NCBI RefSeq assembly: GCF_025143985.1
Contig: NZ_CP083567.1
Span: forward strand, 186,001 to 250,000
Length of the DNA stretch: 64,000 nt
Reading direction: 5' to 3'
Source: Sulfitobacter sp. W027
GTDB lineage: Bacteria > Pseudomonadota > Alphaproteobacteria > Rhodobacterales > Rhodobacteraceae
Under the pieces are notes generated by a model that had not been told where the DNA came from, did not search any database, and was given only the letters and a program-made list of their open reading frames with translations. Both the position numbers and the translations under genes were made by a program. Every line of letters begins with the position of its first letter. Within the stretch, counting starts at the first letter, position 1. This document shows positions 8,035 through 16,337 of the stretch, piece after piece.

Positions 8035-9264
8035 TCAGGACTGAGTGCGAGACACGCCTGCGTTTTCCGACACGTCAGCGGGCCAAAAGCGCAGAGCCGC
8101 TACGATTCCGAACGCGGCCAAGCCCCCCAGCAGTATCAGCGCTGGAACAGTCCCGAATGCGGTCATGAGCCAGCCTGCCAACGGATAAGTAATCAGCCAA
8201 CAGGCATGAGACAACGCGAATTGCGCTGCAAATACAGCAGGCCGGTCTTCCGGCTGGGCCGATCGGCGCAAGAGACGGCCCGATGGGGTCAGAACCGCGG
8301 AATTGCCCAGGCCGATGAACAGCCAGATTGCCAGCAGGAGGGGCCAAGATAAGCCGAAACCTATGATGCCTGCTGCGATCCCAAACAGAGCCGCGACCAT
8401 CAGCCAAGCCCCTGTCAGCATGACGGGTCTGTCGGGAAATCTGTCCAGCACTTTGGGCAGAACCAGCGCCGCGCTCATGCTGCCAGCCCCAAAGGCAAAC
8501 ATCGACCAAGCCAGTGCCGCATCATCAAGCCCCAGTTGCCCCCGCACCAGCACGACCGAGTTCACCAAAACCATCGCGCCCGCAGACGACACCGCGAGGT
8601 TCAGCCCCAGCAGTCCGCGCAACCGGGGCGTTGCGAGGTAGAACCGAAGCCCCCGCGTGGTGCGGTCATAAATCCCGCGCGCGACTGTCGCCTTGGGAAC
8701 GGGCAGAACGACCGTCAGCACCAGCAGCGCCGAGGCCCCAAAACCCGCGACCGTCCCAAGGAAAAGGGCGTTGTAGCTCATCACCGTCAGCAGCACAGCG
8801 GCCAGCGCGGGTGAGATGATGTTCTCCAGATCATAGGCCAAACGGGACAGAGACAGCGCTCTGGTATAGCGCGCCTCATCCGGCAGCACGTCAGGGATGG
8901 TTGCTTGAAACGTCGGCGTGAAGGCGGCCGAGGCTGATTGCAGGAAGAAGATCAGGATATAGATCTGCCAAACCACGGTCACGAAGGGGAGGGCCAAGGC
9001 CACCGCAGCCCGCACCAAGTCCAACGTGACCAAAAGAGCGCGGCGCGGCAGACGCTCGGCAAAGGCACCAGCAATCGGCGCGATGCCGACATAGGCCACC
9101 ATCTTGATCGTAAAGACGGTGCCCAGCACCATGGCGGCCCGATCTTCGGCCAGATCATAGGCCAACAGGCCAAGCGCCATCGTTGCCAAGCCAGTGCCGA
9201 GAAGCGCGACAACTTGGGCGAGGAAGAGGTGTCTGTAGGTTCGATCCGATAGAACAGCCAGCAT
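8035..9264 (-). CDS. MFS exporter, probable metal (Ni/Co-type) efflux
   Basis: A 409-residue major facilitator superfamily protein with about 12 hydrophobic helices and the loop 2-3 motif region (AFAERLPRRALLV). It belongs to the drug/metal efflux-like MFS group that includes NreB-type nickel exporters. The ATG at 9264 was chosen over an upstream one at 9354: it has a GAGGG ribosome-binding site and starts 7 bp after the stop of the CsoR/RcnR-type repressor gene, with which it forms an operon. That neighbour and its G-tract operator are the main argument for a metal substrate. The exact metal is not visible from the sequence, and formaldehyde-type signals are an alternative for this repressor family. 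Confidence 0.78.
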   Translation of the reverse strand: MLAVLSDRTYRHLFLAQVVALLGTGLATMALGLLAYDLAEDRAAMVLGTVFTIKMVAYVGIAPIAGAFAERLPRRALLVTLDLVRAAVALALPFVTVVWQIYILIFFLQSASAAFTPTFQATIPDVLPDEARYTRALSLSRLAYDLENIISPALAAVLLTVMSYNALFLGTVAGFGASALLVLTVVLPVPKATVARGIYDRTTRGLRFYLATPRLRGLLGLNLAVSSAGAMVLVNSVVLVRGQLGLDDAALAWSMFAFGAGSMSAALVLPKVLDRFPDRPVMLTGAWLMVAALFGIAAGIIGFGLSWPLLLAIWLFIGLGNSAVLTPSGRLLRRSAQPEDRPAVFAAQFALSHACWLITYPLAGWLMTAFGTVPALILLGGLAAFGIVAALRFWPADVSENAGVSRTQS

Positions 9265-9271
9265 GATGCCC

Positions 9272-9532
9272 TCAGAGGTAACGGGTGATAGCTTTGAGTT
9301 CGGCGCGGTCACTCTCGGAGCCATCGACCTCAAGGCAATGGTCGATGTGGTCATGGATCAACACGCGTTTGGCGTTGGTCACGGCCTTCTCGACGGCTTG
9401 CAACTGCTGGGCCACATCAACGCAAGGCTTGCCTGCCTCCAACATCGCGATCACCGCACGCAGATGCCCATCGGCACGTTTCAGCCGGGCAATGAGGGCG
9501 GGATGACTTGCATGAATATGGGTATCTGACAT
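9272..9532 (-). CDS. CsoR/RcnR-family metal-sensing repressor
   Basis: An 86-residue all-helical repressor of the DUF156 family (CsoR, RcnR, FrmR, DmeR). The N-terminal His cluster (H5, H7, H10), the single Cys in GKPCVD (position 38) and H61/H64 of the HDHIDH segment form an RcnR/DmeR-like Ni/Co ligand pattern rather than the Cys-His-Cys of copper CsoR. It heads an operon with the MFS exporter, 7 bp apart. A perfect 11-bp inverted repeat with G-tracts lies immediately upstream of its ATG (9540-9564), consistent with autorepression relieved by metal binding. Closest match by eye is the rhizobial DmeR type. Confidence 0.85.
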   Translation of the reverse strand: MSDTHIHASHPALIARLKRADGHLRAVIAMLEAGKPCVDVAQQLQAVEKAVTNAKRVLIHDHIDHCLEVDGSESDRAELKAITRYL

Positions 9533-9539
9533 ACTAAGA

Positions 9540-9564
9540 CTCTATCCCCCTGGGGGGGATAGAG
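9540..9564. promoter_or_regulatory. G-tract operator of the CsoR/RcnR-type repressor
   Basis: CTCTATCCCCC (9540-9550), spacer TGG, GGGGGATAGAG (9554-9564): a perfect 11-bp inverted repeat 7 bp upstream of the repressor start codon. CsoR/RcnR-family proteins recognise G/C-tracts flanked by AT-rich inverted ends, so assignment to the adjacent repressor is strong. Confidence 0.8.
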
Positions 9565-9713
9565 CAAGACGGCGAAGAGCGCCGCGTAATTGACGAGAGG
9601 GCAGACAGGACAGATGACTTTCGACGGACAACTGGGCAAGCCGCTTCTGCGATGCTTCTCTGTGTGGCCGTGCTTGTCTGGTCCGTAGTGCCGACCTCTT
9701 CCCATGTTCCTGC

Positions 9714-10529
9714 GGGGCATTGCCAACTTGCTGAAGCCCCTGGGGGCGTCTAGCGTTTTGGCATGATGATACCAGCTGAGATGCCGCGCCTGAAAGGCTA
9801 TCGTTTTCCTCGTGAAGTCGTGGCCTACGCGGTGTGGGCCTATCATCGCTTCACGCTCAGCACTGCGGACGTCGAGGATCTTCTTGCCGAACGCCGTGTA
9901 ACCATCAGCCGGGAAACCGTGCGCAAATGGGTGAACCGGTTTGGTCGGCATTTCGCCGATTGCATCAAACGTGACCGCCCCGCTGCTGCCGACAAGTGGC
10001 ATCTGGACGAAGTTGTCGTTCCGATCAACGGCGTGAAGCAGTGGTTGTGGCGAGCGGTGGACGCGAATGGGGATGTGCTGGATATCCCTGTGCAACCACG
10101 CCGAAATGCCAAATCCGCTAAGCGTTTCCTTGCCCGGCTGATCGCCCACTATGGCAAGCCGCGTGTCGTCGTGACTGACAAATTGCGCAGCTACATCAAA
10201 CCGACCCGTGCTCTCGCGCCTGAAGCCGATCACCGGGCACATAAAGGGCTCAACAACCACATAGAAGGGTCACTCCGACCGATCCGGAAGCGAGAGAAGG
10301 TCATGGGCCGGTTCAAATCGATCCAGCAGGCGCAAAGGTTCCTCGCGGCCCACGATCAAATCAATACAATTTTCAGACCCTCGTCGCTTTCGCCTCTCCA
10401 CCGCCTCATACCGCCATGCAAGATCCGATGCCTTCGACCCGTGGCACAACTATGCGCTCGAAATGACCGTCTGACACAAACACCCTTGGCGGCCGTCTCA
10501 TGTTGCTGTCGTTAAGTTGGCAATCCCCA
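9714..10529 (+). mobile_element. IS6-family insertion sequence (about 0.8 kb)
   Basis: Imperfect terminal inverted repeats GGGGCATTGCCAACTT (from 9714) and AAGTTGGCAATCCCC (to about 10528) bound one transposase gene; the shared core is ATTGCCAACTT (9719-9729 and 10514-10524). The size fits IS6. No 8-bp target duplication was found by eye. The right end lies about 180 bp upstream of the following membrane operon and may have changed its promoter. Confidence 0.75.
9763..10474 (+). pseudogene. IS6-family transposase with late frameshift
   Basis: A DDE transposase with an N-terminal HTH-like region, then WHLDEV (first D), VVTDKLRS (second D) and NHIEGSLRPIRKRE (catalytic E), all in place. The frame is normal up to INTIFRP. 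After about 10380 the annotated frame becomes meaningless and runs to 10515, while the +1 frame continues with RRFRLSTASYRHARSD...YALEMTV and stops at TGA 10472-10474, as IS6 proteins normally do. One inserted base near 10378-10381 explains this. The catalytic triad is unaffected, so residual activity cannot be excluded. M7 (9781) is an alternative start. Confidence 0.78.
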
Positions 10530-10711
10530 CATGCCCACTTCTTCGCGAGATCCCCGCCGAGCACCTTGACAGCATACCGCAAGAGGCCTTTATCGACTTT
10601 CTACATCAATTTTCAGGGGTTGCTCACTTGCCGGAACGAACAGAGCATCATGACCTGCTGTCCGGTTGCAAATCCCGCATCACGCGGCCCGGCACCCGGT
10701 CTAAAGGCGGG

Positions 10712-11740
10712 ATGCGCCGTCTTGTCTCGCGATGGCTGCCGCCGTTCGTCGGCGGCGTCGTCGCATTGGCGTTGATCTTCTGGCTCTATCGCGACCTCGA
10801 CTTCGGTCGCTTTGTGGAAGGGCTCGGCGCGGCCCATTCCGGCTGGATCGCGATGCTGGGGCTGACGATCCTGCTCGAGCAACTTATCAACGGCTGGAAG
10901 TGGCGCCAGATCTTGCATGACGTCAAGCCGGTGCGGACACTGCGGCTGACCAGCGCGCTGCTCGCGGGTTACGGCGCCAATGTGCTGGTGCCGCTCGGGA
11001 TCAGCCCGCTGGTGCGCTCCTGGCTGATCGCGCGGATGGAGGACCTGAAGATGGGCACGGTGCTGACCACCACGGTCCTCGCGCGGTTCATCGACGGTGT
11101 CGTCTTCGCGCTTTTCGCCGGGCTGGTGGCGATGGCGGGAAAGATGCCGCAGATCGGGGGCAACCTCGAGCTCGGCCTCGCCATCGCCGGCGCGTTGAAC
11201 TTCGCACTTTTCGGCACTCTCCTCTGGGCGATGTTCCGGTTCCGCGCGCTCTTCGCCCGCGAGGGACCGCTGATCTGCCGGCTCTTCGACTGGGTGGCGA
11301 AATGGTTCCGCGCGAACGGCGCCGCCCTGCGCGGATCGCTTTGCGACGGCGTGGTGTGGCCGCAAAGCCGTTGGCATCGGCTGAACGTTCTGATCGGCGC
11401 GGTGGCGGCCAAGCTGGTCTCGGCCACACATTACCTCTGGGCGGGGCTGGCTGTGGGCGTGGTTCTGGCGCCGTTCGACTATCTCTTCCTGATGGTCTTC
11501 GCCGGCTTCTCGCTGGTGCTCTCGCGTTTCGTGCGGGTGCCCGGCGGCTTCGTCATCGGCTCGGCGCTGGCCTTCGATCTCCTCGGCGTGCCAGAGGAAC
11601 AGGCATTGCTGATGATCCTGTTCAACTGGATGATGTCGATTATCCTCGTCGTGGGAGTCGGGCTCATCGTGCTTTGGCAATCGGGCATCGACATCCGCCG
11701 CGCGCGCATCGAGGCGGAGGCCGCCGATATCCGTGTCTGA
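10712..11740 (+). CDS. Lysylphosphatidylglycerol synthase TM-region family (UPF0104) membrane protein
   Basis: A protein of about 342 residues with roughly eight hydrophobic helices. It has the family's RWLPPFVGG start, the polar segment LINGWKWRQIL, and LSRFVRVPGGF-like loops. The family includes the flippase half of MprF and AglD-like proteins that handle polar lipids or polyprenyl-linked sugars. The start at 10712 (ATG after AAAGGCGGG) was chosen because the 65 residues upstream in the same frame begin inside the IS6 right end and look unlike the family. It overlaps the next gene by 8 bp. Substrate unknown. Very GC-rich compared with DNA left of the IS. Confidence 0.75.
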   Translation: MRRLVSRWLPPFVGGVVALALIFWLYRDLDFGRFVEGLGAAHSGWIAMLGLTILLEQLINGWKWRQILHDVKPVRTLRLTSALLAGYGANVLVPLGISPLVRSWLIARMEDLKMGTVLTTTVLARFIDGVVFALFAGLVAMAGKMPQIGGNLELGLAIAGALNFALFGTLLWAMFRFRALFAREGPLICRLFDWVAKWFRANGAALRGSLCDGVVWPQSRWHRLNVLIGAVAAKLVSATHYLWAGLAVGVVLAPFDYLFLMVFAGFSLVLSRFVRVPGGFVIGSALAFDLLGVPEEQALLMILFNWMMSIILVVGVGLIVLWQSGIDIRRARIEAEAADIRV

Positions 11741-12998
11741 AGCCGCCCCCCATCCCGGCGAGCGTGGCCGCTTCTGGCGCATCGCCGGCGCCGGCGCCGC
11801 ATTTCAGGCCGGCGCCTCGGCGATCGATTCCGCGACCATCGTGGCGAGTCTCGTCTTCCAGCTGACCGGCAGCGCCTTTGCCGTGGGCTTCGCCAGCGCC
11901 GTGCTGCGCCTGGGCTGGCTTCTGCCGCAGCTCGTCGTGGGCTTTCTTGCCGAGCGGGCCGAGCGGCGGATGCCGTTCTACGTCTTCGGCGCCTACGGTC
12001 GTGCGCTCATGGCCGGGCTGATCGCGCTTTTGCTTTGGTTCGGGGACGGCCTGTCCCCGGTCCTTCTGGGGGTGGCGTTCCTGGCGCTCTGGACGGTCTA
12101 CGCCTTCGTGAGCGGCGTCGTTGCCGTGCCCTACAATGATATCGTCGGGCGCTCGATACGATCCGAGGCGCGGAGCCGAATGCTGGCCTGGCGGTTCTTC
12201 GGCGGCGGGATCTTCGCGCTTGGCGTCGCGGCCTTCGTCAGCCTCAGCCTCGACATCCTCCCGAGCCGTCAGGCCTACGCTTTGATCTTCGGGCTCGCCG
12301 CGCTTCTCCTGGTCCTGTCGTCTTCGCTCTTCGTCTCGGCCGGAGAGCCGCCACTTCCGCCGCGCCAGGGCGAACGAGAGGCACCCAGAGACGTGCTCTC
12401 ATTCCTCAAGGATGGTTGGCATGTGCTAAGCGGCGACGGCCGCTTCCGCCTGTTCCTCTATTCTCAATGGCTGGGGGGCGCGACGCTGATGGCGCTGCCC
12501 TTCTACGTCGTCGCGGCGGACAAAAGCGGCGTCACACCGGCGGATGTGGGGCTGCTGCTCGGCGCCCAGACCGCCGGCGCGCTCGCCTCGAACCCGGTCT
12601 GGGGCAAGCTCGGCGATCGGGCGGGCAAGCTCACGATGCTGCAAACCGTTGCGGCGATCCGAATTCTTCCGCCGTTGATCGTCCTTGCTCTGCTTGGGCT
12701 GGAGGCGGGCGTTTTCGGCTACATGGCGCTTTTTGTGGTGATCGGCGCGATGATGAACGGCGTGACCATCGGCTATCTCGGCTATTTGATGGAGATCTCT
12801 CCCGACGATCGCCGCCCCGCCTATTCCGCCTATTTCAACGCCATGGCCTCGCCCGCGGCGCTGCTGCCGCTCTTTGGCGCAGGGCTCGTCTCGCTGGTCT
12901 CGATCCAGGCGGTGTTCGTCGCCGCCATCCTCGCCGCGCTGCTGCAACTCGTGCTGCTTCTACGCATAACTAAACTTGCGCCGAAAGGAACCCGATGA
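11733..12998 (+). CDS. MFS transporter
   Basis: A 421-residue major facilitator superfamily protein with about 12 helices and the FLAERAERRMPFY motif A-like loop between helices 2 and 3. It starts with GTG at 11733 inside the end of the upstream LPG-synthase-type gene and overlaps the next gene by 4 bp (ATGA), so the three genes are translationally coupled. The family resembles enterobactin/macrolide-efflux-like MFS proteins, but the substrate cannot be read from sequence. The joint operon with a flippase-like protein and a gamma-glutamylcyclotransferase-like enzyme has no known pathway that I can name. Confidence 0.78.
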   Translation: MSEAAPHPGERGRFWRIAGAGAAFQAGASAIDSATIVASLVFQLTGSAFAVGFASAVLRLGWLLPQLVVGFLAERAERRMPFYVFGAYGRALMAGLIALLLWFGDGLSPVLLGVAFLALWTVYAFVSGVVAVPYNDIVGRSIRSEARSRMLAWRFFGGGIFALGVAAFVSLSLDILPSRQAYALIFGLAALLLVLSSSLFVSAGEPPLPPRQGEREAPRDVLSFLKDGWHVLSGDGRFRLFLYSQWLGGATLMALPFYVVAADKSGVTPADVGLLLGAQTAGALASNPVWGKLGDRAGKLTMLQTVAAIRILPPLIVLALLGLEAGVFGYMALFVVIGAMMNGVTIGYLGYLMEISPDDRRPAYSAYFNAMASPAALLPLFGAGLVSLVSIQAVFVAAILAALLQLVLLLRITKLAPKGTR

Positions 12999-13579
12999 TC
13001 GCCTTCCGCCGTTTCCTCAAGCGCCTGTGGCTGCCGATTATTCTGCGGATCTGGCCGCTGGCGCGGCTCTGGTATCGCGGCTGGGGCTTGCAGCTTGATG
13101 GTCATCCAGACGACGAGGTCTGGTATTTCGCCTTCGGCGCCAACATGAACGACAGCGTTTTTCTGGGCCGGCGGAAGCTGACGCCCCTGGAATGGCGCGT
13201 CGGCCGCCTGCCGGGCTATCGGCTGCGCTTCAACCTGCACGGGCGGCCCAGGGGATTGTCCGCCCCGGCCAATATCGCGCCGGACCCGGAGACGGAGGTC
13301 TGGGGCGTGCTCTACCGCATGACCCACCGCGACATGGTCTGGCTGCACTCGACCGAAGGCGTGCCGGGCTGGCGATACTATCCGGTCTGGCTCGATGTCG
13401 AGGATCGTGAGGGCAACAGGCTCCGCGCCTTCAGCCTGATCGCCGACGGGTTGCCCGAGGACGGCAATCCGTTGCTGCGCTACATCACTTTGATCCGCGA
13501 GGGGGCTGTCCAGCACGGTTTGCCTGAACCCTGGATCGAGAAGCTGAACGCCGTCCGTCACGCCGCGGTCATGCATTAG
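12995..13579 (+). CDS. Gamma-glutamylcyclotransferase-like protein
   Basis: A 194-residue protein with the GGCT/AIG2-like fold signature YFAFGANMN at about 48-56 (the substrate-binding loop, usually YxxYGSNL) and a Glu in HSTEGVPG that fits the catalytic general-acid position. The N-terminal 40 residues are basic and hydrophobic (FLKRLWLPIILRIWPLARL) and may associate with the membrane. Family members release 5-oxoproline from gamma-glutamyl amines or glutathione. The start ATG overlaps the MFS stop (ATGA). It is the last gene of the operon. No terminator is obvious; a TTGTAA-AC-TTACAA palindrome follows at 13601-13614. Confidence 0.72.
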   Translation: MIAFRRFLKRLWLPIILRIWPLARLWYRGWGLQLDGHPDDEVWYFAFGANMNDSVFLGRRKLTPLEWRVGRLPGYRLRFNLHGRPRGLSAPANIAPDPETEVWGVLYRMTHRDMVWLHSTEGVPGWRYYPVWLDVEDREGNRLRAFSLIADGLPEDGNPLLRYITLIREGAVQHGLPEPWIEKLNAVRHAAVMH

Positions 13580-13854
13580 TCGAAATCGGCACGAGGATAT
13601 TTGTAAACTTACAATTGGGCCACCCGCGGGGCCTTCAGCAGTCAGCGTCCACCGTTTCTGTGCGTCTCGGCGAGGGGCCAGCATTGGAGGTCCGATCTGT
13701 CCGCGATCCGGACAGCCATCAGCTTTGTGGTGGAAGTCCGCTGTCGGTGCTCGGCAGCCAGAACTTAACCGTTTTTGACACCGGCGGAAACCATCCTTTT
13801 CGAAGCATCGGGGTTCAGTCCAAAAACCGCCGGCTGTTGCAGTCTGCGTGAGAT

Positions 13855-14678
13855 GGGACTGTTGCGTTAATTGACGATGGCCATATGGATCACAATGTTT
13901 TAGGCGGGCCTATGTGGTGTTGGGGTCGAACAGCCCATCGATGAATGCGATCTCTCCTGTGACCCCTGGTTGTTTGTGATGGATGTGACCGCGTTTGATC
14001 GTTCGTATCGTCTCGAGCCCGCTTAGGGTCGCCTTGGCCGATCGCAAGGATCGAAAGCTCTGACGGTATCCAAGGATCCGTTTCATGGCCGCGTGATCGC
14101 TTTCGATGAGGTTGTTGCGCCACTTCTTGTCGATATGCCGGATGCTGTCAAAATGTGGGTCATAGCGACAATTGATCTCGCGGATGACACGTCGATAGGT
14201 CGGAGCTTTATCTGTGATGATGGTGACCGGGCGATGGAACCTTACACGCTCAATCGCTTTGTTAAGAAAGGCCTTTGCCGCCTTGGCATCTCGCCGCGCA
14301 GTCAGGCGGAAGTCTATCATCTGACCGTTTGCGTCGACAGCCCTCCACAGATAGCGCCATTTGCCGCCGACGCGGATGTAGGTCTCATCGACATGCCAAT
14401 CGACGCTGGCCCGGCGCAGATGTTTCTCGGTTCGCTTGGTCAGTTCGGGGCCGAACTTCTGGACCCATCGATACACAGTCGATCGGTCGACTATTACGCT
14501 GCGCTCTTCCAATAGTTCGACAACATCTTGGTAAGACAGTGGATATCGCAGATACCAGCGTACGGCACATAGGATGATCTCACGTGGAAAGCGGTGATGC
14601 TTGAAAGGCGATTTGCGCGGCATACTCCACCTCAAAAACAGCAACCTTCCTAAGAACTGCGATTAACGCAACAGTCTC
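13855..14678 (-). mobile_element. IS6-family insertion sequence (intact)
   Basis: Terminal inverted repeats GGGACTGTTGCGTTAAT (13855-13871) and ATTAACGCAACAGTCTC (14662-14678), matching the IS6 pattern GG-N2-CTGTTGCG, enclose one transposase gene. Length 824 bp. It is a different lineage from the IS6 element at 9714. No target-site duplication was seen by eye. Confidence 0.88.
13910..14623 (-). CDS. IS6-family transposase
   Basis: A 237-residue DDE transposase. The N-terminus carries the IS6 HTH-like segment (PREIILCAVRWYLRYPLSYQ). The catalytic triad is complete: D in DWHVDETYIRV, D in TIITDKAPTY and E in RNNLIESDHAAMK, with the terminal K/R-rich motif following. The ATG at 14623 was chosen because of the GAGGTGGAG ribosome-binding site; an in-frame start seven codons upstream lacks one. 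Apparently intact and potentially active. Confidence 0.9.
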   Translation of the reverse strand: MPRKSPFKHHRFPREIILCAVRWYLRYPLSYQDVVELLEERSVIVDRSTVYRWVQKFGPELTKRTEKHLRRASVDWHVDETYIRVGGKWRYLWRAVDANGQMIDFRLTARRDAKAAKAFLNKAIERVRFHRPVTIITDKAPTYRRVIREINCRYDPHFDSIRHIDKKWRNNLIESDHAAMKRILGYRQSFRSLRSAKATLSGLETIRTIKRGHIHHKQPGVTGEIAFIDGLFDPNTT

Positions 14679-14725
14679 GCATTTTCCGTATGTGAACCGA
14701 TATGTTCCGCAGATGAACGTTGTTC

Positions 14726-15103
14726 CTAATAGATGATACCCGCCGCAGCGCAGTCTTCCGCAGCTACATCAGAGAAGTCCGGCACCTCTCCCTTTCCATT
14801 TCCTGAAGCAAGGCGATCAACTGAAATACCAGGAGACCCGGCGAAAGCCTCTGCCTGCCCCGGATCGGCTTCTTGCCTCCGCTCTTCGCCCTCCCTCTCT
14901 CTCTGAGTGCTCGCGGTTCTTGCTGACTCGGCCTCGGCTTCCAGGCTAACGCAGTGCTCTATCATCGCTTCCATGACTGAACGGTAGTCGGTCTCGTATT
15001 CTTCTGCGCCGAGGTAGAGCGGGTTTGCCGCCGCAGGTGTTGCAAGGCACAGCACGAGCGTCAGGCCCAGGGTCGCGGCGTCATAAGGCATGGCTTTGCT
15101 CAT
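14726..15103 (-). CDS. Small exported protein linked to the GMC dehydrogenase operon
   Basis: A 125-residue protein with a Sec-type signal peptide (hydrophobic LGLTLVLCLATPAAA, cleavage near residue 27). It is followed by a Glu/Arg-rich probable coiled segment (EAEAESARTASTQRERE) and a short Cys-containing end. There are two Cys in the mature part (HCVSLE and EDCAAAG) and no CXXCH. It starts 10 bp after the cytochrome c stop, so it is the fourth gene of the dehydrogenase operon. I do not recognise a family. A periplasmic accessory role is only inferred from position. M5 is an alternative start. Confidence 0.6.
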   Translation of the reverse strand: MSKAMPYDAATLGLTLVLCLATPAAANPLYLGAEEYETDYRSVMEAMIEHCVSLEAEAESARTASTQREREGEERRQEADPGQAEAFAGSPGISVDRLASGNGKGEVPDFSDVAAEDCAAAGIIY

Positions 15104-15113
15104 GTGATAACCC

Positions 15114-16337
15114 TCAATGTTCCTCGGCCAGATATTCGCGCATTTCGGCCACCGCCTCGGCCGAGACCGCGCCGCTCCGACGGTCGCCGCTGTTGCGCAG
15201 GTAGGTCAGCAGGTTGGCGATCTGCCCATCGGTGAGCTTCCAGGCGAAGGGCGGCATGGTCAGCATGCTGGGGATCGTCTCGGTCGGCTGGGCGCGGGCA
15301 CCGCCGAGGATGACACGGATCGCGGTCGAAGGATCCTTGGCGTGCAGTTTGTTCGACGTGCTGAGCGGCGCAAAGAAATAGGGCACGCCCGAGGCATCGG
15401 CCACGTGACAGGCGGCGCAATTGTCGAAGTAAAGCCCTTCCCCGGCCTCCATCCGCGCCGTCTCGGGGGCCTCTTCCGGCTCGCGCAACTCCTCGTCGAG
15501 GCTCTTGAGATAAGTGGCGACGGCGCGCAGGTCTTTCTCTTCCAGAAACTGGGTCGAAATCGAAACAACCTCGCCCATGCGCTGCATCGGGGCGGTATGT
15601 TTGGCGCGGCCGTACTTCAGGAACTCGAAGATGTCGTCCTCGCTCCAATGCGCAATGCCGCCGTTCTCACCGCCGCGGATGTTCGGGGCGAACCAATTCT
15701 CCAGCGTACCGCCGCGCAGATATTCATCGTCCTTGCTGGCGCCGAGGAGGTTCTTACCCGTATGGCAGCCGCCACAATGCAGCGGCCCGTCGACGAGGAA
15801 ACGCCCGCGGTTCCATACCTCGGAGCGATCCGGATCGATCACGAAGTCCTCATCCTCGAAGAACAACAGCTTCCAGCCGCTCACCGACATGCGGATGTTG
15901 AGCGGGAAGGGCAGGTCGTTCTCCTCTTCCTCCACATGCACCGGTTCGAGCGATTGCAGATAGGCAAAGATCGCATCGGTCTGGTCGCGGGTCATCAGGG
16001 TAAAATAAGGATAGGGCATGGCCGGGTAGAGGTGGCGGCTCTCGTCGTCGATCCCCTCGTTCAGCGCGTTGTAGAAATCCTCGCGCGACCAGCGGCCCAA
16101 CCCGGTTTCATTGTCGGGCGTGAGGTTTGACGAATAGATCGTGCCGAAGGGCGTTGACAGCGCCCGGCCCCCGGCAAAGGGGATGCCGTCGTTCTCGATA
16201 TCCGTGTGGCAAGCCTTGCAGTCGCCCGCCTGCGTCAGGTAGCGGCCCCGCTCCACTTCGGAGGAGGCAAGCTCCTGCGCATCAGCCGGGACAAGGCTCG
16301 CGCCGCAGAGGGCGGTGATCAGGGCCAGCCGCTTCAT
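15114..16337 (-). CDS. Triheme cytochrome c subunit of membrane-bound GMC dehydrogenase
   Basis: A 407-residue exported cytochrome with signal peptide MKRLALITALCGASLVPADA and three CXXCH haem sites: CKACH, CGGCH and CAACH, each followed by a distal Met region. This is the layout of the cytochrome subunits of gluconate 2-dehydrogenase, fructose dehydrogenase and similar enzymes, which pass electrons from the flavoprotein to ubiquinone. The ATG at 16337 overlaps the flavoprotein stop (ATGA) and gives a proper signal peptide; the frame is open further upstream but only as an overlap with that gene. Located in the periplasm, likely membrane-attached. Confidence 0.9.
   Translation of the reverse strand: MKRLALITALCGASLVPADAQELASSEVERGRYLTQAGDCKACHTDIENDGIPFAGGRALSTPFGTIYSSNLTPDNETGLGRWSREDFYNALNEGIDDESRHLYPAMPYPYFTLMTRDQTDAIFAYLQSLEPVHVEEEENDLPFPLNIRMSVSGWKLLFFEDEDFVIDPDRSEVWNRGRFLVDGPLHCGGCHTGKNLLGASKDDEYLRGGTLENWFAPNIRGGENGGIAHWSEDDIFEFLKYGRAKHTAPMQRMGEVVSISTQFLEEKDLRAVATYLKSLDEELREPEEAPETARMEAGEGLYFDNCAACHVADASGVPYFFAPLSTSNKLHAKDPSTAIRVILGGARAQPTETIPSMLTMPPFAWKLTDGQIANLLTYLRNSGDRRSGAVSAEAVAEMREYLAEEH

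Noticed and set aside
10613..11782. Long open frame (389 codons) on the minus strand opposite the LPG-synthase-type gene
   Set aside because: Shadow of a very GC-rich gene; low-complexity Arg/His/Glu-rich translation, no ribosome-binding site or domain, whereas the plus strand encodes a coherent membrane family protein.
13601..13614. TTGTAA-AC-TTACAA palindrome as an operator
   Set aside because: Lies just after the last gene of an operon and before an IS6 element, with no gene starting nearby. Kept only as a note.
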